Positions 20,788-28,523 of a stretch of 32,079 nt of DNA are shown here, piece after piece. Below the pieces are notes generated by a model. It saw only the letters and a program-made list of their open reading frames with translations. It was not told the DNA's origin and did no database searches. Each line of letters starts with the position of its first letter. The stretch's first letter is position 1. The stretch covers positions 1 through 32,079 of the forward strand of contig JAGWOC010000035.1 in NCBI GenBank assembly GCA_028872875.1, given 5' to 3'. A program made the translations under genes and the position numbers. This DNA is from Chloroflexota bacterium. Its GTDB lineage: Bacteria > Chloroflexota > Dehalococcoidia > DSTF01 > JACRBR01.

Positions 20788-21724
20788 CACCAGCGCCACG
20801 TCCGTCCGGGAAGCCGCCATCGCCGGCAGCGTGCTGGACCTCATCGGCAACACGCCGCTCGTGCGGCTCTCCCGCATCGCGCCGCCCGGCGGGCCGGAGA
20901 TCCTGGGCAAGATGGAGTCGCTGAACCCGGCCGGCAGCGTCAAGGACCGCATCGCCCTGGCGATGATCGAGGATGCCGAGGCGCGCGGCGTGCTCAAGCC
21001 CGGCGACACGATCGTCGAGCCGACGTCCGGCAACACCGGCATCGGCCTGGCGATGGTCGCCGCGGTCAAGGGCTACAAGCTCGTGCTGACCATGCCCGAG
21101 GACATGAGCGTCGAGCGGCGCCGGCTGCTCGGCCGCTTCGGCGCGCAGCTCATCCTGACGCCGGCGATCGAGGGCATGAGCGGCGCCGTGTTCGCCGCGC
21201 AGGAGCTGAGCGAGCAGAAGGGTGCGTTCTACATGCCCCAGCAGTTCAACAACCCGGCCAACCCCGAGGTCCACCGCCGCACCACCGCGCGCGAGATCCT
21301 GCGCGCCACGGGCGGCCGGCTCGATGCGTTCGTCGCCGGCGTCGGCACCGGCGGCACGATCACCGGCGTCGGCGAGGTCCTGAAGCAGGAGCTGCCGGGC
21401 GTGCTCGTCGTCGCCGTCGAGCCGGCCCGCTCGCCCGTGCTGAGCGGCGGCAAGGCGGGCATGCACGGCATTCAGGGCCTCGGTGCCAGTTTCGTGCCGG
21501 GCGTGCTGAACCGCGACGCGTACGACGAGCTGGTCGAGGTGAAGGATGAGGACGCGTACGCGATCACCAGCCGCCTCACGCGCGAGGAGGGGCTGCTCGT
21601 TGGCATCTCCTCCGGCGCCAACGTCTGGGCGTCGCTCCGCGTCGCGAAGAAGCTCGGGCCCGGCACGCGCGTCGTGACGATGCTCTGTGATACCGGCGAG
21701 CGCTACCTGAGTGTTAGCCTTTAA
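20777..21724 (+). CDS. cysK: Cysteine synthase (CysK-like, PLP)
   Basis: A 315-residue fold-type II PLP enzyme. LDLIGNTPLVRL opens the domain, PAGSVKDR carries the PLP lysine (Lys56), PTSGNTGIG binds the substrate carboxylate, and GVGTGGTITG binds the cofactor phosphate. It would make cysteine from O-acetylserine and sulfide. The loop after TITGVG reads EPARSPVLSGGKAGMHGIQG, the OAS-sulfhydrylase pattern, unlike the second enzyme at 23428. The start overlaps the Rrf2 gene and the stop TAATG overlaps a possible start of the next gene, so it is within one operon. Two cysteine synthases in one operon suggest two sulfur donors. Confidence 0.93.
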   Translation: MPSDTSATSVREAAIAGSVLDLIGNTPLVRLSRIAPPGGPEILGKMESLNPAGSVKDRIALAMIEDAEARGVLKPGDTIVEPTSGNTGIGLAMVAAVKGYKLVLTMPEDMSVERRRLLGRFGAQLILTPAIEGMSGAVFAAQELSEQKGAFYMPQQFNNPANPEVHRRTTAREILRATGGRLDAFVAGVGTGGTITGVGEVLKQELPGVLVVAVEPARSPVLSGGKAGMHGIQGLGASFVPGVLNRDAYDELVEVKDEDAYAITSRLTREEGLLVGISSGANVWASLRVAKKLGPGTRVVTMLCDTGERYLSVSL

Positions 21725-21867
21725 TGCGGACCGCAGCAATGAAACGGGAGACCAGCATGGACCACGGACACCTGCACATCGATAGGGCGAGCGGGGACAT
21801 CGACCCCGCGTCGCGCGCCGCCCATCCCGCAGCGAGCACCGCGCATCGCGTTTCCGCCGGAGGCCCC

Positions 21868-23043
21868 ATGGCGATCTCCGTCTACATACCGACGCCGTTT
21901 CGCAAGCTGACCGGCGACCGCCAGCACGTCGAGGCGGTGGGCGCCGATGTGGCCGAGGTGCTGGCGGACGTCGACCGGCAATACCCGGGCTTCCGCGGCC
22001 TCGTCTTCGGGAGCGGCGGCGACGTGCCCGCGCACATCAACATCTACGTGAACAGGCAGGAGATCGCCTCGCTCGACGGCATCGCCACGAAGGTGCAGGA
22101 CGGCGACGAGGTCGCCGTCATCCCGGCGATGGCCGGCGGCGCCGCCGACGCGCCCGCGCCGGACGGCCGCAGGCGCGTCGGCGCCCTCACGCCGGACCAG
22201 GTGAACCGCTACTCCCGGCACATCATCATGCCGCAGGTCGGGCCATCCGGGCAGCGCAAGATCATGGAGTCGAGCGTGCTGATCATCGGCGCCGGTGGCC
22301 TCGGCTCGCCGATTGCCGTGTACCTCGCGCTCGCCGGCATCGGCAAGATCGGCATCGTCGACTTCGACACCGTCGACATCTCGAACCTGCAGCGCCAGAT
22401 CCTGCACCAGGACGACGACATCGGCAAGCCGAAGGCGATCTCGGCGAAGGAGACGATCAACGCCTACAACCCGGACGTCGAGGTGGTCACCCACCAGGTG
22501 CCGATCACGTCCGATAACGCGTTCGAGATCATCGCGCCGTACGACTACGTCATCAACGGCGCCGATAATTTCGCGGCGCGCTACCTGGTGAACGACGCCT
22601 GCTACTTCCTGAAGAAGCCGCTGATCGACGGCTCGATCCTGCTCTTCGACGGCCAGGTGACGGTGTATCTGCCCGGCCAGGGCTGCTATCGCTGTCTCTA
22701 TCCGTCGCCGCCCCCGCCGGGGCTCGTGCCGAGCTGCGCCGAGGCGGGCGTGCTCGGTGCCCTCTGCGGCACCGTGGGCACCATCCAGGCGACCGAAGTG
22801 CTGAAGCTGATCCTTGGCGTCGGCGACTCCCTCCATGGCCGCCTGCTGCTCTACGACGCGCTGGCGATGGAGTTCCGGCAGGTGCGCATCCGCCGCGATC
22901 CGGACTGCGTGCTCTGCGGCGATCACCCGACGGTCACCGGCCTCATCGACTACGACGCGTTCTGCGGCGGCGCCTTTGGCCACACGAACGAGGAAGAGCA
23001 GAAGGCCGCCGAAGCGGCCGCCCGCGAGAAGGCGAAGGTGTAG
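21868..23043 (+). CDS. Sulfur-carrier (MoaD/ThiS-like) domain fused to MoeB/ThiF-type E1 adenylyltransferase
   Basis: A 391-residue fusion. Residues 1-91 are a ubiquitin-like sulfur carrier ending IPAMAGG (Gly90-Gly91), but the chain continues. Residues 105-360 are an E1-like enzyme: RYSRHIIMPQVG, the nucleotide loop GAGGLGS (141-147), and zinc pairs Cys273/Cys276 and Cys347/Cys350. Such enzymes adenylate the C-terminal Gly of a carrier so sulfur can be added. No rhodanese domain follows, so the sulfur source must be another protein. GGAGG at 21859-21863 supports the ATG at 21868; in-frame ATGs at 21724, 21739 and 21757 would add a His-rich stretch. The likely client is the free carrier encoded next. 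Confidence 0.88.
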   Translation: MAISVYIPTPFRKLTGDRQHVEAVGADVAEVLADVDRQYPGFRGLVFGSGGDVPAHINIYVNRQEIASLDGIATKVQDGDEVAVIPAMAGGAADAPAPDGRRRVGALTPDQVNRYSRHIIMPQVGPSGQRKIMESSVLIIGAGGLGSPIAVYLALAGIGKIGIVDFDTVDISNLQRQILHQDDDIGKPKAISAKETINAYNPDVEVVTHQVPITSDNAFEIIAPYDYVINGADNFAARYLVNDACYFLKKPLIDGSILLFDGQVTVYLPGQGCYRCLYPSPPPPGLVPSCAEAGVLGALCGTVGTIQATEVLKLILGVGDSLHGRLLLYDALAMEFRQVRIRRDPDCVLCGDHPTVTGLIDYDAFCGGAFGHTNEEEQKAAEAAAREKAKV

Positions 23044-23063
23044 GGGCGCCGCTTGCCGCGCCC
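23040..23063. repeat. TAGGGGC hairpin repeat, copy 4, at E1 gene stop
   Basis: TAGGGGCGCCGCTTGCC then GCGCCC; its TAG is the stop codon of the sulfur-carrier/E1 fusion gene. It differs from the copy at 16774 by one base. Confidence 0.6.
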
Positions 23064-23149
23064 GGATGGACGTTGGCGGCGCCGCTCCCGTGCCGGCAAC
23101 GACGAACGCGGACCCGCTGGCCGCGATTCAACAAAGGACGAGAGGACTC

Positions 23150-23422
23150 ATGGCCGTAGAAGTGAAAGTGACATCGGTACTGCAGAAGGTCACCGGCGCC
23201 AAGGTTGTCCGCGGCGAGGGCGGCACCGTCGGCGAGCTGCTCAGTGACCTGGACGGCCGCTACCCCGGCTTCAAGCAGCAGATCATGCAGGACGGCGCGC
23301 TGCACCGCTTCGTCAACATCTACCTGAACGACGAGGACATCCGCTACCTCGACCAGCTCGGCACGCGCCTGAAGGACGGGGACACCATCTCCATCCTGCC
23401 GGCGCTCGCGGGCGGGGCCTGA
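23150..23422 (+). CDS. MoaD/ThiS-family sulfur carrier protein (CysO-like), ends Gly-Gly-Ala
   Basis: A 90-residue ubiquitin-fold sulfur carrier. The conserved parts are YPGFKQQIM, FVNIYLNDEDIRYLDQL and DGDTISILPALAGGA. Carriers normally end in Gly-Gly, whose C-terminal carboxylate becomes a thiocarboxylate; here one extra Ala (residue 90) follows Gly88-Gly89. It would need trimming, as in carrier systems that use a Mec+/JAMM metalloprotease. It lies between the E1 gene and CysM, five bases before the latter, so it is the likely sulfur donor to CysM. It is clearly similar to the N-terminal domain of the fusion protein. AGGACGAGAGG precedes the ATG. Confidence 0.9.
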   Translation: MAVEVKVTSVLQKVTGAKVVRGEGGTVGELLSDLDGRYPGFKQQIMQDGALHRFVNIYLNDEDIRYLDQLGTRLKDGDTISILPALAGGA

Positions 23423-23427
23423 CGCGC

Positions 23428-24363
23428 GTGCTGTACGCCAACCTCATCGATGCCATCGGCAACACGCCGCTCGTCGAGATGCCGCGCATGAGCCCGAAGC
23501 CGGCGGTCCGGCTCTACGCGAAGCTCGAAGGCCAGAACCCCAGCGGCAGCGTCAAGGACCGCATCGCCCGGTACATGATCGAAGAAGCGGAGCGTACCGG
23601 CGTGCTCACGAAGGATCGCGTCGTCCTCGAGCCGACCTCGGGCAACACCGGGATCTCGCTGGCGATGATCTGCCGCATCAAGGGGTACCGGCTGAAGGTC
23701 GTCATCCCGGAGAGCGTCAGCGCCGAGCGCACCGAGCTGCTGACGGCGTTCGGCGCGGAGATCGTGTACTCGGATGGCCTGCGCGGCACCAACGGCTCGA
23801 TCGAGGTGGCGAAGCAGATCGCCGCGGAAGACCCCGCGTACTACATGCCGTATCAGTACGGGAACGAGATGAACCCGCGTGCCCACTACGAGACCACGGG
23901 CCCGGAGATCCTGCGCGACCTGCCGGAGATCGACGTCTTCGTCGCCGGTCTCGGCACCGGTGGCACGCTCACCGGCACCGGCCGCTTTCTGAAGGAGATG
24001 AAGCCGGGCGTCAAGGTCGTCGCCGCGGTGCCGCACCCGGGCGACCTCGTGCAGGGGCTGCGCAGCCTCGAAGAGGGCTTCATCCCGCCGGTGCTCGATG
24101 AGCGTGTCCTCGACGCCAAGATCGTCGTCGACTCCCGCACGTCGTTCGCCGCCTCGAAGGAGCTGACGCAGAAGGAAGGGATCTTCGCCGGCATCTCCGC
24201 GGGCGCCGTGCTCAGGACGGCGCAGCGTATCGCCGAGCGCCTCGATGCCGGCAACATCGTCTGCCTGTTCGCCGACGGCGGCTGGAAGTACCTCAGCACC
24301 CAGCTCTGGACCACCGACTACGAGGACCTGCCCCAGGACATCGAAGACAAGATCTGGTGGTAG
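23428..24363 (+). CDS. cysM: Cysteine synthase CysM, O-phosphoserine/thiocarboxylate type
   Basis: A 311-residue fold-type II PLP enzyme with IGNTPLVEM, the PLP lysine Lys43 in PSGSVKDR, PTSGNTGIS, and GLGTGGTLTG. The segment GLRSLEEGFIPPVLDERVLD matches the region of Mycobacterium tuberculosis CysM (ALRNMDEGF) whose Arg220 selects O-phosphoserine; here it is Arg212. That enzyme takes sulfur from the CysO thiocarboxylate rather than free sulfide. With the carrier immediately upstream this reading is well supported. It starts with GTG at 23428. A 6-bp hairpin at 24364-24379 begins right after the stop. Confidence 0.93.
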   Translation: MLYANLIDAIGNTPLVEMPRMSPKPAVRLYAKLEGQNPSGSVKDRIARYMIEEAERTGVLTKDRVVLEPTSGNTGISLAMICRIKGYRLKVVIPESVSAERTELLTAFGAEIVYSDGLRGTNGSIEVAKQIAAEDPAYYMPYQYGNEMNPRAHYETTGPEILRDLPEIDVFVAGLGTGGTLTGTGRFLKEMKPGVKVVAAVPHPGDLVQGLRSLEEGFIPPVLDERVLDAKIVVDSRTSFAASKELTQKEGIFAGISAGAVLRTAQRIAERLDAGNIVCLFADGGWKYLSTQLWTTDYEDLPQDIEDKIWW

Positions 24364-24380
24364 GATTCGCATTCGAATCT
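24363..24380 (+). terminator. Hairpin at end of the cysteine operon
   Basis: GATTCG and CGAATC pair around CATT, beginning directly after the cysM stop. The stem is short and has no T-run, so it is a weak terminator candidate. Confidence 0.35.
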
Positions 24381-24572
24381 GGACCTCGCGCCATCGGGCC
24401 GAAGACGGACGACAATTTGGCCACCTATTCGCGCGGAGGTGCTCAGGGCATCTCCTGAAGAGGTGCAGGTCGCGGCCGACCGTCGCGATGCTGGACGAAA
24501 TCAATCGTCGATCGCTAGGCTCATGGCGCGGTTGATCGCCATCCGGCGCGATCGAACAACCTGGAGCCGCGG

Positions 24573-25265
24573 ATGCTAACACTTGACGAGATCATCATAG
24601 ACAGGCGATTCAGGGGACCCCCGGACTCCGGGAATGGGGGGTACGTTGGCGGCTATCTGGCGTCGTTCCTGGACGGCCCGGCGGAAGTCACTCTTCGCCT
24701 GCCGCCGCCGCTCGATACCCCCCTCCAGGTTGTACAGTCGAAATCAGGGACTCTGGAGCTTCGAAACGGTGAGCAATCGGTGGCGTACGCAGTCAGAACA
24801 GAGCTCGATCTGGAGCCCCCCAAGGTTTCGTATGAAGATGCCGTGCGAGCGGTGCGGTCAGCCGAGAATCATCCGTTTCCGATGTGTTTCGTCTGCGGGC
24901 CAGAGCGAACCGACGGTCTGGGGATCCTGCCCGGTCCTGTTGCAGGCAAGGAGATGATCGCCGCGCCATGGACGCCCGGCCGGGACTTGGCCGTCGCGCA
25001 GAGAGTCCTTCCACAATTTGTATGGGCAGCCCTGGATTGCCCGGGCGGCCTGGCTTGGCTCGATGCCGCCGAGGGACACCCATTCGTTCTTGGACGCCTC
25101 GCGGTGAGGCTCGCCTCGCCCGTTGTGGTCGGAGAGCGTTACATCGCGGTAGGTTGGAAGGTCGGTCGCGACGGCCGCAAGCTCTTCTCGCGAACGGCGC
25201 TGATGCACATTTCGGGCCGAGTCTGCGGCGTTGGAGCAGCGACCTGGTTCTTGATGCAGAACTGA
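24573..25265 (+). CDS. Hotdog-fold-like (thioesterase-related) protein of unknown function
   Basis: A 230-residue protein that looks like two hotdog-like halves. The first starts FRGPPDSGNGGYVGGYLASF; the second follows a CFVCGPER motif (Cys105, Cys108) and holds VWAALDCPGGLAW and VLGRLAVRL. The NGGYxxG pattern is common in thioesterase-like proteins acting on acyl-CoA or acyl-carrier substrates. The substrate is unknown. Codon use is visibly less GC-biased than in neighbouring genes (ata, aga, cta and aca codons occur), and so is the DNA on both sides. This hints at a transferred segment. GGAG at 24563-24566 supports the ATG at 24573. The 209 bases before it hold no gene. Confidence 0.68.
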   Translation: MLTLDEIIIDRRFRGPPDSGNGGYVGGYLASFLDGPAEVTLRLPPPLDTPLQVVQSKSGTLELRNGEQSVAYAVRTELDLEPPKVSYEDAVRAVRSAENHPFPMCFVCGPERTDGLGILPGPVAGKEMIAAPWTPGRDLAVAQRVLPQFVWAALDCPGGLAWLDAAEGHPFVLGRLAVRLASPVVVGERYIAVGWKVGRDGRKLFSRTALMHISGRVCGVGAATWFLMQN

Positions 25266-25454
25266 CGGAGGAAGCACGAACCGCCTTCGTCTTCCAAGCG
25301 CAGGAGGATTCGCGTACGACATCCGAAGCAGAGATTAGCGCCGCCGACCGGCGCCACCGTGGCCGCACCCGCGTCACCTGTCGTGCCGATTCCGGGGCCA
25401 GCGACACCGCAGACGTCGGGGACGCCGCGCGCGGCCGGCGCGATGGCTATCGCG

Positions 25455-27884
25455 TTACAGCGTGCGTTCGAGGAGGTCCGTTTCGCGCAGGACGGCAGGG
25501 TCCTTCGTGCGGGATACGACGAACGTGCGGATCTGCCACGCGCCGATGGTGACGCGCGCCGCGCACTCCGAGTCCGGGATCACGATCGCGGCTTCCGTAT
25601 CCCGGCCCTGCGTCTCCTGGACGCGGATGACGAGGCCATCACCGTCCTCAGACGCCTTGCACGCGAGCAGCGCGATGTTGTCAGGGCCGATCTCCAGGAA
25701 GGACCGCCCGCGGGGTTGGTCGCCGGCGTGCGCGGAGTCCATCACATACTCCGCCGGGGACTGCAATTCCTCCGCGCGCCGGGGCAGGCTCAGTGCGGTG
25801 TACGCGCCGCGGCCGGCCAGGAGCCAGAGGCGCCGCTCCTGCCATCCCTGGTCGAGGTAGGGACCCGAGAACGCCGCGGGCAGCTTCTCGGGGTCATGCT
25901 CCGCGTAGGGCGCCGACCGGAGGCAGGTGATGCGCAACACGCCGTCCAGGCAATCGTACGAATACGTCGAGTCGCCCACGACGCCAAGGGCGTGCACGTC
26001 CCCGGCGAGCGCACCCTCCACCGCAAGCCAGTCCTGGCAGGGCTCCTCGCCGCCGTCCGGCGTCCGTCGAGCGACGCCCCCGGGCACCCGTGCGAACGTG
26101 TGCGCGTCTTGCAGCGCCGTCGGGATCTCGAACTTCAGGATCTGCCTGGGCTCGAGCCAGTTCGTGCGCAGCCGGAGCTCGACGGCGGGCGAATGCCGCC
26201 ACGTCACGATGTCCAGCTCGATGTGCGATCCGCGCCAGCGGCCCCGCTGGCGCAGGGTGCGCACGTATTCGCCATCCTCGATGACCTCCGCGCTCTCGAA
26301 GCCTGGCCGGCCCAGCTCCGTGCGGAACGCGTCCACGCCGTGCGCCCACGTGTCGCTGTTGTCCTCGACGATCACGAAGCCGGCGGGGGCGGCCAGCAGC
26401 TCTGTGCCGCCCTCTTCGCGCAGGGACGTGATGCCGAGATGGTCATCGCGGTGGCCGCAGCGATCCGGCCAGCCGGCGGCGTGCGGCGGCGCGTCGCGCG
26501 CCGCGGGGTCGCTCACGAGATCGAACACGCGATACCCGCACGGCGGCAGCTCGACGACCGCCGTGAGCCGCCGCCATCGCCTGACCGCCGGATGGTATTC
26601 GGACCCCGCCCACTGCACGGGGATCAGCGTGTTGTCGCTCGCCCGGAGATGTGTCGTCCGTTGGCCGGGCACCGGCGACACGAACGTGTCGAGCTGCACG
26701 ACCGCCGGGCGGCTCCAGGGCAGGTGGTTCATGGCGAACAGCACGGGGCCGGAGGCGGCGGACGTATCGACGCGACGCGCCAGCGCCTGCAACGAGCGCA
26801 CCGTAACCGCGTCGGCGGCGTCGCAGGCGGCCCCTACCTGATCGCGGCTCTGCACGTACGCGGAGCGGATCGATGATCCGGCCAGCACGTCGTGAAACTG
26901 GTTGAAGAGCAGCTTCCACCATGCATCGCGGAGCGCGTCCCGCGCGTGCGCGGCCCCGCCGGCACCGGAGAGGGAGGCGATCGTCTCTGCCCTGATCAGG
27001 CCGCGCTCGGCGCGCCGGTTCGTCGCCTTCGTCTCGCCCATGGCCGCGTAGCAGCCGCGCGCGTGGTGCTGCAGCTCGTGGCGCACCACGGGGATCGCGG
27101 CGAAGCCCGGTGACCGCTCCACCTCGGAAAAAAAGTTCCCGAGCGTGCTGAACCGCAGCTCCGGCAGGTCCGGGTTGCCCTGGAGCTCGATCAAGCGCTG
27201 GAGATGTGCGCGCGTGGGACCGCCGCCGTGGTTACCGACGCCGAAGAAGAAGGCGCCGTGCTGGATGCCCGGCGCGAAGTTGTTTGTGGAGGCGGCGCGG
27301 ACGGCCTGCTCCACCTGGTCGGCGCTGTCGCGCGCGCTCTGGCCGTAGTGCGGAGCGATGCGCCACGTCAGGACGCGCGAGCCGTCGTCCGACTCCCACC
27401 AGAACAGCATGGGGAGATCCGCCTCGTGCCGCTGCGGGCGCATCATCACGTAGTAGCGGTAGCCCGCGCGAGCGAGGATCTGGGGCAGGCCGCCGCCGTG
27501 CCCGAACGAATCGATGTTGTAGCCGATGCGGACGTCGGCGCCGAGGTGCTCCGAGAAGTAGCGTTTGCCGTAGAGGCTCTGGCGGACAAGGCTCTCGGTC
27601 GACGGCAGGTTGCAGTCGGGCTCGACGACCCACCCTCCGACGGGCTCCCAGCGCCCTTCGCGCACCCGCTCCCGGATCCGCGCGAACAAACGAGGGTCCA
27701 TCTCCTGGGCCCATCGGTACGTGCTGGCAGCGGAGTGCGAGAAGCACAGCGCCGGCACCTCGTCCATGCGGTCGAGCGCGCTCTGCATCGTCGTCAGCGC
27801 CTCCGCGCAGCCGTCGCGCCACGGCCAGAGCCACACCGGGTCGAGGTGCGCCTGGGCGATGATGTGCAGCACTCTCGACGTCAT
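25455..27884 (-). CDS. Glycoside hydrolase family 38 alpha-mannosidase
   Basis: An 809-residue GH38 enzyme that removes alpha-linked mannose. Near the N-terminus AQAHLDPVWLW gives the zinc ligands His13 and Asp15. NIDSFGHGGGLPQIL carries the nucleophile Asp125, also a metal ligand. FFFGVGNHGGGP provides a further ligand His. The middle helical domain and C-terminal beta sandwiches follow in the usual order. No signal peptide is present, so it acts on imported or internal mannosides. It is the last gene of a minus-strand operon with a ROK kinase and a SIS isomerase, so released sugar can be phosphorylated in the same pathway. Confidence 0.92.
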   Translation of the reverse strand: MTSRVLHIIAQAHLDPVWLWPWRDGCAEALTTMQSALDRMDEVPALCFSHSAASTYRWAQEMDPRLFARIRERVREGRWEPVGGWVVEPDCNLPSTESLVRQSLYGKRYFSEHLGADVRIGYNIDSFGHGGGLPQILARAGYRYYVMMRPQRHEADLPMLFWWESDDGSRVLTWRIAPHYGQSARDSADQVEQAVRAASTNNFAPGIQHGAFFFGVGNHGGGPTRAHLQRLIELQGNPDLPELRFSTLGNFFSEVERSPGFAAIPVVRHELQHHARGCYAAMGETKATNRRAERGLIRAETIASLSGAGGAAHARDALRDAWWKLLFNQFHDVLAGSSIRSAYVQSRDQVGAACDAADAVTVRSLQALARRVDTSAASGPVLFAMNHLPWSRPAVVQLDTFVSPVPGQRTTHLRASDNTLIPVQWAGSEYHPAVRRWRRLTAVVELPPCGYRVFDLVSDPAARDAPPHAAGWPDRCGHRDDHLGITSLREEGGTELLAAPAGFVIVEDNSDTWAHGVDAFRTELGRPGFESAEVIEDGEYVRTLRQRGRWRGSHIELDIVTWRHSPAVELRLRTNWLEPRQILKFEIPTALQDAHTFARVPGGVARRTPDGGEEPCQDWLAVEGALAGDVHALGVVGDSTYSYDCLDGVLRITCLRSAPYAEHDPEKLPAAFSGPYLDQGWQERRLWLLAGRGAYTALSLPRRAEELQSPAEYVMDSAHAGDQPRGRSFLEIGPDNIALLACKASEDGDGLVIRVQETQGRDTEAAIVIPDSECAARVTIGAWQIRTFVVSRTKDPAVLRETDLLERTL

Positions 27885-27911
27885 ATGGGGCTCCCAGTGC
27901 CGCGGCGCGGC

Positions 27912-28523
27912 CTACTCGAAGAAGGCATCCTCAAGCATGAGGCTGAGGCAGTGGTACACCGGCAGATGATACTCCTGCACCAGGTGCGTGTCGCGCGCCG
28001 GCACGCAGATCGCGATGTCTGCCAGCGTGCGCAGCCGGCCGCCGGCCGCGCCCGTCAGCGCGATGATGGCCATGCCCTTCGCGGCGGCAGCGTCGGCGGC
28101 CCGCCAGATGTTCGCCGACTCGCCCGATGTGCTCAGCGCGACCAGCACGTCACCGGGCCGGCCGAGCGCCCAGACGAGCTGCGCAAAGACCAGTTCCGGG
28201 TCGGCGTCGTTGGCGAACGCTGTGCGGTACGAGAGGAACCCGGTGAGCGGGATCATCGGCAGCGCGCCCTGTAGCCGGCCGGCGAGCGCCGGAGGCAGCG
28301 ACGCGCGCGCCTCGGGCGTCAACGGCCGCTGTTTCACCATGCCCTTCAGCAGTTCGCCTGCCCAGTGCTCCGCGTCCGCGGCGCTGCCGCCGTTGCCGCA
28401 TGCGAGGGCCTTCGCGCCAGCGGCGAAGCAGTCGTACAGCGTCGCAAAGGCGCGTTCGATGTCGGCCGCGCACGGCTCGAGCGCGGGCAGGCGTCGCAGG
28501 AGGTCTTCCAGGTGCGGGTTCAC
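27912..28523 (-). CDS. SIS-domain phosphosugar isomerase (GmhA-like)
   Basis: A 203-residue SIS protein. LACGNGGSAADAEHWAGELL (residues 40-59) is the phosphosugar-binding signature of sedoheptulose-7-phosphate isomerase and related enzymes. STSGESANIWRAADAA is the second loop, and the C-terminal EYHLPVYHCLSLMLE matches the GmhA end helix. The family converts ketose to aldose phosphates. Next to a mannosidase and sugar kinase it may act on another phosphosugar. The GTG at 28523 overlaps the ROK stop (GTGA), with AGGAGAGA upstream, so the two are translated together. A longer frame upstream is Arg-rich and rejected. Confidence 0.87.
   Translation of the reverse strand: MNPHLEDLLRRLPALEPCAADIERAFATLYDCFAAGAKALACGNGGSAADAEHWAGELLKGMVKQRPLTPEARASLPPALAGRLQGALPMIPLTGFLSYRTAFANDADPELVFAQLVWALGRPGDVLVALSTSGESANIWRAADAAAAKGMAIIALTGAAGGRLRTLADIAICVPARDTHLVQEYHLPVYHCLSLMLEDAFFE

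Noticed and set aside
21724-21867. N-terminal extension or leader peptide before the sulfur-carrier/E1 fusion
   Set aside because: The carrier domain begins at the ATG at 21868, which has its own GGAGG. The upstream codons are not Cys-rich and show no family similarity, so neither a cysteine attenuator peptide nor a real extension is supported.
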